From the NCBI GenBank assembly GCA_028456385.1, contig JALNQF010000047.1, positions 62,001-126,000 on the forward strand: a DNA stretch of 64,000 nt, written 5' to 3'. Made by a program: the position numbers and the translations under genes. Positions 20,501 to 29,481 of the stretch are shown one piece after another. Under the pieces are notes generated by a model. That model saw nothing but the letters and a program-made list of their open reading frames with translations, ran no database searches and was not told where the DNA came from. Every line of letters begins with the position of its first letter. Positions within the stretch are counted from its first letter, which is position 1. This stretch comes from Ophiosphaerella korrae (taxonomy: Eukaryota > Ascomycota > Dothideomycetes > Pleosporales > Phaeosphaeriaceae).

Positions 20501-22457
20501 TTCCTATCATTATTTTAGTATAATATCTAGAATAACTACTAGCATGTTTACCCTCTAATTACATAGTTAGCTAAGATTATAAGGTCTAGTTTCTGTTAAT
20601 GCCTACCTGGAACAAGTCCTCTTCCCACGTTTCTTGGCCCATTAGAATAAGTCGAACTGCAGTCAACAGAGATAACAATATAATAGACTAGGTAGCATAA
20701 AAAGAGTCTTACACTAATAGACTTCAGTTTAATTGCTAGGGTTGAGCGATAATTCTAACTGTAGAGGCAGAGGCGGGGTAGTCTATATTTAGGTCAGCTG
20801 ATACTTACAGGTTGCTAGAACAGGTTTAGCGGCAGCATAATTAGTGGTATTTGCAGCAGATAATAAAGGTATAAAATACTTAAACTCGCCACCGCTAGTA
20901 GAGAGGACGGCCGTCCCGCTCTAGCTATAGAGTTGTGATAAGTTATTTATTAGGGAGGCGGAGAGGTAGGCATAGTCGCACTTCTGTCAGCTAGTGATTG
21001 AGTAGGGTGCATAACGCTACAGAATGGCTAGCCACAATTTTACACGTGATAGTAATAGTAGGATAGCTTAGAAGGAATAATACTATTTAATACTATGCAT
21101 ATATAAGCAGATCTAATACGCGCTAATCTACACGAAGAACCGCTAAAACATCCTAGATTTTTAAGGGTCTGTTGTCCGATGGCGAAACTCTCGGAACGTA
21201 TCGTTCTTACCTAAAATCAAGGTCTAAGGCTCGGAATATTTTCTCTTATAACTAAACTCCCTATCTAGACCTCTAAAGTCAACGAGTATCGTTTATATTG
21301 CAATATAACAGGGGTGAATTGCTAAGAGGGCAATTAACAGCGTTGACGAAATAATAAATAGCATAGCAACCACTATCAGAAATCTTGTTAGGGACTAGTG
21401 CCTTAGAAGTCTGTAGTTATATTATTCGTATATACTACTCAAAACTGTATATTCTTTAAGATAGAGGATCTATAATAGTAAGAAGTTAGACTGTCCCGCA
21501 ACACCGTGCGTCCCGCGACCTAGGGATAGACCTTAGTCGCTCGGTCCATCAATTCCGTAATCGCTGAATCTGCGAATGCTTGCATCAGGACCGTCTTGTC
21601 CGCTTGTTTTCGGTGATCGTATAAGGACGAAACTGATGTTACGCTGTTGCCAGAACGACTAACACCCGTGTTTAGTTAGTAGGATAATAGGTTCAAAGAA
21701 GGTGGCGAGGAGGTGCTGCTATTACTAGACATTGTAAAGTCATAAGTAAGTTAAGGTTAGAGCGGTTTTGCAGCATCTACCTGTTAATAAGCTGCGCAGT
21801 CTAAGGCAGGCTTTACTAATTTACGCTTTTAACAACTTTGTACAGGGGTATTGAAGAGTCTTATAAAATTCTTGTTTAGATTAAATCTGTGTAACTTGTA
21901 CCCTAAACTTTAAGTGTTACGAAAACGCTCTGCTTCTTCTATTAGGTTACAACCCCTATCTATTGCATTTTAGCATTGTACAATAGAATAACCTGCACCT
22001 ATGGGACCTCGTACAACGCAAAGCGATATTGCCCAAGTCTTTGAAGTACCGCCTTGTCACACCACCAGGGAATGGTTTGCAATCGACGATGGTAGTTGAA
22101 ATGCTAGCCAGATGTCCGCTGTTACGCAATGCAACTCCAGTCGTGTCGCGGCAGAGCTGCGACCGGTGTGAATGATATGAACGTTGCACATGGTACGAAT
22201 GCTGGAGATTATAGCTCTTGCAGTGGAACATGGAAGAAATGTGGGTGACCACGGCACATGGTTATTCACTCCAAAAGCGCATCGTGCCGTCGACCTCGGT
22301 ACGATAAGCGACAACCTAACAATCTTTCAAACAGAAGCGAAGGTCATGGCGAATAGTAATGCACCCGTATGCCAAGGTTTTTATAACGATACAAAGAAAA
22401 CATTCCATCAAGATCTGATTTCTAACCTTTTTTGGTGAAATTTCCGTACCGCCTAAC
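20501..22457. other. AT-rich degenerate region
   Basis: No gene can be modelled. Minus-strand remnants at about 20930-20600 look coding in pieces, for example GGEFKYFIPLLSAANTTNY and LILMGQETWEEDLFQ. Stops and frame changes interrupt them. Copy B of the 45-nt dispersed repeat is at 21492-21536. TpA dinucleotides look frequent, which fits RIP, but this was judged by eye. Confidence 0.5.
21492..21536 (+). repeat. Dispersed inverted repeat, copy B
   Basis: Matches the reverse complement of 17611-17655 at 43 of 45 bases. The two differences (CC to TA) lie next to each other. Confidence 0.85.
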
Positions 22458-24300
22458 CTACCTATTCACCGGCTTGTTGTCATCTGGATGGTATTCGGCG
22501 TCCTTGTCCTCCTTCCAGCAATTCATCCAGTAATCTAGCTTTTTTGAAGGCCCGGGCTGAGCTGGATTGTCTTTATGGAAGTTGTATAGCTTGTGTGGGC
22601 TATTCTTAAAGTTGGCTGCGTTATACCACTTCGGATCATCATCGTAACCAACCCATTTCACGCGATATCTAAGCTTTCTTCAAAGGATACGGGCCTCCAG
22701 AATTTTCTCAACTTCATATTCCTCTTCTTCATTCTCTTGAGTGGAAAGAGCCGGGTCGAACTGAAGGTGCGTCACTGGAGCGCGCTCAGGCCGAAGTCCA
22801 AGCCACGACTTGTGAAAGGTTGTACTCTGAAAATTATCGTTTCTCTCATTAATACCAACTTCTTCGGTTTCCGAAAACGTAATATCATCTGTCAGTGTGT
22901 CAGATTTTGTGGGTGATTGCTCTCTAAATGGTCACTCTTACCGATAAACTCCCAATCCTCATCACCAGCCCCGTCACTAAGGGCATCTTTGCTATCATAA
23001 CCATTCTTCAATTCGCCACATCAAGAAGGCGGCGGCGTATCGTCTTCGATTTCGTTTTGATATGATATGATTTCCAGGGTTGGTGAGAAATCTGAGTTAG
23101 TAGAAGACGGGGCTTTGGCTGGAGTAGGATGAGATGTTGACCTCTTCTTTTGGTTCCGGAACGCATTATTCTCATCAATAAATTCATATTCCAGATCTCC
23201 CTTCTTCCATCTGGACAGCCGCCTTCTGCTGACGCGTTTTCGTTTGGCTGGTCCAGTTCTCCCTTCCCCTACAGCCCTGGCCCTTTTGAGATTAATTCGA
23301 AAATCGAGGTAGTGGATGTCTTCAAGGTGAACTTTAAGCTCCTGCAATGACGTAAATGACTCTCTACAATGGAGCTTGCGTAAAGGGCACACTAGCGAGT
23401 TGGATTCTTTGGAGTGTCGATTGTGGATATGGTCTTTCCATTTGGCTGTCTCAGGGAACTGTTACATTCGTGTTTTAATGGATGGTAACTTATTACCCAG
23501 ACAGTAGGGACAAAATCCTGGAGCAGCAAGTGTTCCTCCGTAAATCAGTGGGTTGCACTGCGTAGGGATCGTTTCTGGTTGGTTGAAATAGGCTTGACAA
23601 TGAATGTTCTATTCCCCTTGGTTAATAATCCCATTGGTTAATAATCCCCTTGGTTAATAAACCATTTGCTGCATAGGAAGCAAAACTCGACAACCTCGTG
23701 ATCTTTCTTGAGCCACTTCGGATGGCAACTATGTATGTGTCTCTACTGTGAAGTAGCTGAATAACTATTGAGAATCTTCTTGTTAGACGCGACTTTATAA
23801 ATAGCAAGTGAGGTTGCATACCTGTTGGTCTTTCGTAGATAGTAATATTTGTCTAGCTCGATACCTGGTTGAATTGCTACTTCCCCTTCTTGCGAGTAGA
23901 GCTCGATTAGATCTTGGAAGGTAGCTTTGCCTGTGTCGCTACGTATAGTAGCCTCGATAATATGCTAGACGCTAGACGGTTACGCACTAGCATAAGCTTG
24001 CGCGCTCGTTGAAATATAGTTCTATAGCGGCCGGTGCATTCTTTAGTATAGGCGTCGACTTTTTTCACAAGTCGAGTAGGCTGTTCGCCCTAGCACTTAC
24101 AAAGTGCTTCTGAAATTATTTTTCGTTTCTAGGCCTGTAGCTCCTTGCGTTCATTCTTTAATAGTGCTTCGTCTAAAGAAAGTTACTAACGTTTTACTTT
24201 AACATCCTTGAACTCGTCGCTCTACTCAAGCTCGTAACGCTTTTCTACTAGCAGTAACTAGTACAATTCTAGATTCTAAGTAATAAGAAAAGATCTATAA
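22458..24300 (-). pseudogene. RIP-degraded gene with C2H2-like and chromodomain-like parts, possibly a DUF3435-type recombinase C-terminus
   Basis: Protein-like segments follow one another on the minus strand. About 24290-24060: a charged helical block containing LDEALLKNERKEL, with TAG/TAA stops where CAG/CAA (Gln) would fit. About 23960-23840: FQDLIELYSQEGEVAIQPG. About 23730-23500: HPKWLKKDHEVVEFCFLCSK, then NPLIYGGTLAAPGFCPYCLG. About 23460-23020: two more C-x-n-C...H-x-n-H patterns (WKDHIHNRH; LKVHLEDIH). About 22900-22458: a chromodomain-like end with RKLRYRVKWVGYDDDPKWYN. A TGA at 22682-22680, a TAG at 23611-23609 and a 16-bp tandem expansion break the frame. The paired FCFxC and FCPYCLG blocks remind me of DUF3435 tyrosine recombinases, the captain family of Starship elements. 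That link is from memory and needs a profile search. No intact copy is present. Confidence 0.55.
23614..23660. repeat. 16-bp tandem expansion inside the pseudogene
   Basis: The unit CCCCTTGGTTAATAAT occurs almost three times. Thirty-two extra bases are not a multiple of three, so the array shifts the reading frame of the surrounding degraded gene. Confidence 0.85.
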
Positions 24301-25163
24301 TATTGTCAGATTTTGAGGGGTTATTGCAGGTTGATAAAAAGACTTTTTCGTAACGGCCATGTGATGGCCTTGTTGGAGGTGGATACTGTAGCTTTGAGAA
24401 AAGCCTTATTTCAGATTGATCACGTATGACCTGAGTAAACTTGGGTGAAGATTGATTGAATAAGTGATTGAAATCTCTGATCTCTCCTTCTCGGCCCTGT
24501 CTGCCAGTCTATATATCCCCTTCCTCCGTAGTTACAACTCGGTGGTGGAGAGCTGCTATCTCGAATTTCGTGGTTGACTAGTGTATCAGCTCTACTCAGT
24601 CAGTTTATGACGTGATGAGCTATCGTGCCGATGATATCTGGACTGGGCCAGACCTTGATTCTCCAGCTGGCGCTGGTGCGGAGATGCGCAGTGGTTGAGA
24701 TGATGCGCAGTCTCGATTCTCATCTGAATCTCACATTGCTCAACGTCAGTTCTATCGACGTCACAGCTGGCGCGGCTCGCCGCGTCTCAGCTGACAATAT
24801 CGGAGCCGGTGCTATGTGGTTGAGTTTAGAGGCAAGCTAGTATCGCGCACTAGCATCGTGGATCAATCGCCATCGCCGATCTCCAACGTCACCTGAAGCT
24901 CGCGAGCTAGCTGAATGAGCCAACTCGCAAGCTCCATCTCTGAGCTGAGTCGAGATTGCGATCTCAGCTTGGCGCAGTGTTGAGCGAGAGCAATCGTTGC
25001 GCTGGAGCTCTGGCAGTAGCTCGTACCCGTTGCAGTAGCTCGTAATATGACATACCGCCACTATTTCAGTTAACTAACCGAGAGCCAGGGAAGCCCTGAT
25101 ACAAGGATCATCCGAGCTTCGGACTGCGCATCAAACTCGGATTGCGCATCTAATCTGACAATA
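24301..25163. mobile_element. Candidate non-autonomous TIR element (MITE-like), 0.86 kb
   Basis: The 12-mer TATTGTCAGATT at 24301-24312 is repeated as its exact inverse AATCTGACAATA at 25152-25163. If the outer TA on each side is a target duplication, the terminal repeats are TTGTCAGATT and the element uses TA sites, like Tc1/mariner relatives. The interior is GC-richer than its flanks, contains repeated ATGCGCAGT words (24684, 24704; inverted near 25118-25148) and has no transposase frame. Its left end abuts the degraded gene at 22458-24300. A 12-bp inverted match at this distance could arise by chance. Confidence 0.4.
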
Positions 25164-25580
25164 AGTAACTTAGTAACTTAAAAAGCCTTAAAAATCTCAC
25201 TAAACTCTTAATCATGATAATCAAGATAATTAATATTTACCTTTTGGGTTGAATTAACGCCAAAATTATATAAGAGTGGATTGGGTTGGGTTAACCAATC
25301 AATCGAACCAATCAAGACTGCTCGTTGCGGTTTTTGCTTATATCCACCATCCTCACGATGAATCCAGGAGCAATCCAGTGGATAATAAAATATAATCATA
25401 CCAGAGTGTAACATCTTGTATTCGCCTCAGCAGAGTGTAGAGTTACTCAAAAACTCTTCGTATAGAATCGTCGACGACTTAGAGCCCTCGATTTTGGCCA
25501 TCCCGACTCAAACAGGGCTTGGAATTATAGTTTCCCTCTACGATTAGATGGGATTTCGTACTTTACTTCAAACAATTTGG
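25164..25580. other. AT-rich flank of the candidate element
   Basis: A minus-strand frame of 68 codons (25414-25208) containing WIHREDGGYKQKPQRAVLIG is open but unrecognised. It could be a displaced part of the degraded gene. Nothing else is supported. Confidence 0.3.
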
Positions 25581-25985
25581 CTAGTATGACAATTCTCCGC
25601 GCACATAGTGACAGCCACAATCTTGAGGAGCAAGGCGGCGAACTCCAGCTCCCAACACAGACACTCTAGAGATTGAGATGGGGACTATAAGGAGGAATGA
25701 GGGCGTGGAGAAGATGGCGTCTTTTCTGTCAGTGCATGCGGTGAACCATTTGTCTTCCGTATCTGGATTCGAGGATATGTTGCGCCAGGGCAAGGTGACG
25801 AAGTCGTTTTTGCCATTGCCTGCGGTGCAGATTGGAGTAGTAGAACGGGAGGTTGAGCAACAATTGCAGTATTCAACACTCGCAGTAAACGCCCAAGACT
25901 GGGCGTTCCAGGTTGTCGAAGAAGCATTTCCGGCAATGTTATGCGGGTACAACTGATTGGGATCAGAAACTGTAGTACAGTGATG
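25581..25985 (-). CDS. Unrecognised Cys-rich open frame, partial model
   Basis: The minus-strand frame gives a protein-like sequence with several cysteines: SSTTWNAQSWAFTASVEYCN, then CCSTSRSTTPICTAGNG and WFTACTDR. No ATG lies in frame. A plausible splice acceptor (TACTACAG) precedes the part starting with SDPNQLYPHN, so this may be the last exon of a small Cys-rich, perhaps secreted, protein. I do not recognise the family and could not find the first exon. It lies 3' of the ankyrin gene on the same strand. Confidence 0.3.
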   Translation of the reverse strand, partial: HHCTTVSDPNQLYPHNIAGNASSTTWNAQSWAFTASVEYCNCCSTSRSTTPICTAGNGKNDFVTLPWRNISSNPDTEDKWFTACTDRKDAIFSTPSFLLIVPISISRVSVLGAGVRRLAPQDCGCHYVRGELSY

Positions 25986-26082
25986 CAGTTGGGTAGGATG
26001 TGGAGACTCCAAGTTGTATCCCGTATGAAATAAATAATGCCAAATACGCTATGAAGCAAATACTTCTACATAACTTCAAACC

Positions 26083-28797
26083 CTAGGTGAACAGCGGCGC
26101 CCCCCATCCCCTCAGGAGCCCCAACCACTCAGCACTCCTTCCCGTCTCCTCCGCACACTCTAAAACCGTCCACTCCCCTTCTTCTCCCAACGGCCTCGCC
26201 TTACAATTCAGCACCAAGCTCTCCCCATCCACAATCCCCAGCTGCAAACACCTCTGCATACCTCCGTAATTGTCCTTCCGAATAGCGGCCAAAATAGCAG
26301 GCAAACCCGGTCTCGGTAGCGCACGCCCAGCATCCCACGCATACACCATGGCAATGAGATCAAAATAGGCGTTTGATCCAGAGTCAGATTCCGAGGACGG
26401 TGTTAGTGGCAAGAGCGTATCCCAGATAGCGGGCAGCGCGGCGACGAGGTTTTGAGAAGCTTGGGAGGAGATGAAGTCGAGGAGGACACGTACGCACGAT
26501 CTATTCATCCTTCGTAACGCAACGTTGAGGGCGGAGTATGTTTGTTCTGGGGCGAGGGGCAGCATTTCGGATAGCAGTGCGTCGCCTATTTTGCCGCCAG
26601 TATAGGCTACGAAGTGGAGGGCATTCATGCCGAAGGCTGGGTCGCGGGGATGTGCGCCGGCGCGGAGGAGGATGCGTGCAACTTCAAGTTTTTCAAGGGC
26701 GATGGCCGCGGTAAGGGGTTGGGCGAGGGTTTCTTTCTTGTTGCGGCGAAAGGATATGACTTCTTTGATGAGCTCGGGCTTACTGTGAGCGATGAGTTCA
26801 ACGGCTTGTGAGGCGTTTGCGGAGAGGGCGCGGCCGAGACAAGTGCGTGGGCCTAGGTCGTTCGCTGTACGTTGTGCTAGGCCCACATTGAAGCCGCGAT
26901 CAATGAGGAGGCGGAGGATTCGAAGTGCGTCTGATGGCCGTTGATCCCACGTGTCTTTGGTCAGGGCGTTGATGGGTGATATGTAGCGGGTCACTTTGTC
27001 TTGGTACTGGAGTACTTCGTCGTCCTTCTCATAGTCTGCCGGGGATCCTTTTATGCTAAGCATATCTTCCACGGCGTCGGCCCAGCCTGCTCGCGCAAAA
27101 CACGAGAGTGCCGAGTACTCGTATGTTGTTTGCCAGGGTCGATGGCTGAATTCGGCAGACTGTAATTCGCTCTTGTTGTCAAATACGCCGGACACGCTTG
27201 CTGTTGGGTCGAAATCGGGACTTTGCATGACTGTCCTCAAAACGCCAATCCCCTGCTCTTCGTTCTTCCAGTGCGATATCCCGTCTAAAACGCTCGTCTT
27301 GGAAAGCCGCACCTGATTCTCCGCCCAGTAATGCTGGGTATCTTCCATCTCCTTCGGCCATTGATCAATCATAGGATTAGCGCCATAAGAAGAAATGAGG
27401 GTGACGGCTAGTTCTGCATGTCCTTTGTAAATAGCACTCAATAGAGCCCTATCAAATGGTGCATAAGTTGCTTTTTTCTGCGCTTCGCCGTACGAGGCTC
27501 CCTTCTGAAGCAGAAAATCAACGACTTGTGCGTGGCCCCCTGCGGTTGCTTTTGCCAGCGCTTCGTGCTTGACTTTCTTTAGCTTCCCATTGGACTTTAA
27601 AACTGGATCGGCACCAAGCGCAATTACTGCTTTGACCATGGGAAGGCTACCTTCCTCGGCAACACTCTCAAGTACACTTGTCAACGCCTCTTGCGAATAA
27701 GAAATATTGCTAGACTTGGTTGTGTTTGATCTCCTGAGCGAGAACCCCTTTTTGAGTGCTCCACTGGGTGATTTCTTGCTTGATCCTTCATCTGCCTTAT
27801 TGAGGCGGCGTATTACCTCGGCATGTGCTTCTGCGGATGGTATCTCGGGCGGTTCATGTTCAACAATATTTTGGATGTCAGTTTTAGGTTTTGCAACTGA
27901 AATACGGTGGTGTTGATCAAATGGGCTTCCTGGTGTGATTGAACTGCGTCGACTGCTATGACTACTCATGGTATTCACACGCCCCAAAGCACCGGGGCCG
28001 AACCTCGTTGGGCCAGAGTTTCCGCCCAACACTGGGGATTGATCCCCCATGTTGAGTGATTTCATGTGGTCGCGAAGAATATCTTCATGGGTCGGACCTC
28101 CGAGAGATTGTGGCGGAGTTGTCGGCATTGTGTTGGAGCGCAAGAACTTTAGTGGCTTCGGTGCGGAAGATACTTCTGGTGACTCTTGTGGCATAGCAGT
28201 TCGATAGGCAGGGTGTATATTCTGTTGGAAAGCAGACATTGTGGGTGATGTCGGCGAGCTAGGCGAAGTTGGGGGCTGAGGAAACCGGTGAAGGTAAGGA
28301 TCTGCCGGCGATTTCTTTTGTCCATAATTTAGTGGTGCCGGTACTGCTGATGGTATGTAATAGCCAGTACGGGCGTTTTGGTATGGGCGGTTGATCATGT
28401 TGTCCTGAGGAAAATGGGGTGGGTAGCTAGCATTGGCGTGTTGGGGAGCTAACTGGAGGCCCTCTGCTTCTTTTGTATACCCTGTCCACCTGGCGTGATA
28501 GGTCTCAGCCATGCCGTGATTGGACTGTTGATACGCCAGCTGGAGGCCTTCGGCTTCCTGTCTAAATTCAGGGACATTTGCCGCTAGGTCGTAGGAAATG
28601 GCATGCTGAAGATTCAATGTTGCTGATTGCCTACTGTGTTCTGGGTCGTCAAACTGAGGATCAGGCAGCCTCCGGGCTGTCGATGTTGTTGATTTTGCTG
28701 GTGTAGGGTAGTTGTAAGACGGTCCACCATAGTAGCTAGAATATTCTCCCAGTCCGTCTGCGTATTGCTCCTCTAGCGATGCCTGACTTTGTTGCAT
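26083..28797 (-). CDS. Ankyrin-repeat protein with long disordered N-terminus
   Basis: A single 904-codon exon starts at an ATG and ends at a TAG. Residues 1-370 are low-complexity and rich in Ser, Pro, Gln and Tyr, with phosphorylation-prone tracts (SSHSSRRSSITPGSP). From about residue 380, degenerate ankyrin repeats follow: MVKAVIALGADPVLKSNGK, HAQVVDFLLQKGAS, HAELAVTLISSYGANP, ALRILRLLIDRGFNVG, KLEVARILLRAGAHPRDPAF. The last 150 residues continue as helical repeats to SAEWLGLLRGWGAPLFT. The octapeptide EAEGLQLA occurs twice in the disordered part. No enzymatic domain or membrane segment is visible. Likely a cytosolic or nuclear scaffold; function unknown. Confidence 0.85.
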   Translation of the reverse strand: MQQSQASLEEQYADGLGEYSSYYGGPSYNYPTPAKSTTSTARRLPDPQFDDPEHSRQSATLNLQHAISYDLAANVPEFRQEAEGLQLAYQQSNHGMAETYHARWTGYTKEAEGLQLAPQHANASYPPHFPQDNMINRPYQNARTGYYIPSAVPAPLNYGQKKSPADPYLHRFPQPPTSPSSPTSPTMSAFQQNIHPAYRTAMPQESPEVSSAPKPLKFLRSNTMPTTPPQSLGGPTHEDILRDHMKSLNMGDQSPVLGGNSGPTRFGPGALGRVNTMSSHSSRRSSITPGSPFDQHHRISVAKPKTDIQNIVEHEPPEIPSAEAHAEVIRRLNKADEGSSKKSPSGALKKGFSLRRSNTTKSSNISYSQEALTSVLESVAEEGSLPMVKAVIALGADPVLKSNGKLKKVKHEALAKATAGGHAQVVDFLLQKGASYGEAQKKATYAPFDRALLSAIYKGHAELAVTLISSYGANPMIDQWPKEMEDTQHYWAENQVRLSKTSVLDGISHWKNEEQGIGVLRTVMQSPDFDPTASVSGVFDNKSELQSAEFSHRPWQTTYEYSALSCFARAGWADAVEDMLSIKGSPADYEKDDEVLQYQDKVTRYISPINALTKDTWDQRPSDALRILRLLIDRGFNVGLAQRTANDLGPRTCLGRALSANASQAVELIAHSKPELIKEVISFRRNKKETLAQPLTAAIALEKLEVARILLRAGAHPRDPAFGMNALHFVAYTGGKIGDALLSEMLPLAPEQTYSALNVALRRMNRSCVRVLLDFISSQASQNLVAALPAIWDTLLPLTPSSESDSGSNAYFDLIAMVYAWDAGRALPRPGLPAILAAIRKDNYGGMQRCLQLGIVDGESLVLNCKARPLGEEGEWTVLECAEETGRSAEWLGLLRGWGAPLFT

Positions 28798-29481
28798 TTT
28801 GGTCGAAATGTCCGAAATGCAGCTTCAGTTAGTCGTAATAGCTGCCTGCGATTTTGTAGATCGGGTCCTGCAAGGCTGAGGTCGTCCTGTCGAGCGGGGC
28901 AAAGGTATCTAGCACTCGTGTCTTTGTAGCCAATAGGCCAAGCACGTGTTTGGCACACATGTTGAGGCTGAAGCACACACGACAAACCCCTGGTCAATAC
29001 CATCCAGAACCTCAAAGGTGGATTCGGCCCTTGCTATTAACCGAACGAGACACATGTCAGACGGCTCCTTAGGCGTTTTCGAGGCCGAAAACAGTCTTCG
29101 TTTTTGACGAAAACATGCGGCTAGGGGGGGTTGCATGGGAACATAAAGGGCTCAGCAAGCCGTCAGGCCCCAAAGCCTGCCACTCGCCTGCATGAAAGCT
29201 GGCAACTACATAGTAGCCTCGCATAGTGGATGTGATGCCCAGCTAAAGGGATTGTTGCTGGGATTATTGGTGAGGAGTCAAGCTCACGTCACCCACAACA
29301 CTGGGAAGTCGCGCGCACGTGCAGACACTAAATCCCCACGCCGCGTTGTGGGTCCAATTGTCGTGTGCACTCGGACGAACCATGCCTATTCCTACTACCC
29401 AGAACCTGGTATGCGTACGAACCAGGCGTTTGGGTCAACAACTTCAATGGACATCGAATTGATATTATCTCATATATCGTC
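28798..29481. other. Intergenic between ankyrin gene promoter and VPS53 3' end
   Basis: No exon supported. It includes the ankyrin gene's upstream region with a G7 run near 29125. Confidence 0.5.

Noticed and set aside
15022..25580. A complete Starship element
   Set aside because: No intact captain gene, no cargo genes with clear boundaries and no terminal repeats at the right scale; only a degraded gene of uncertain family.
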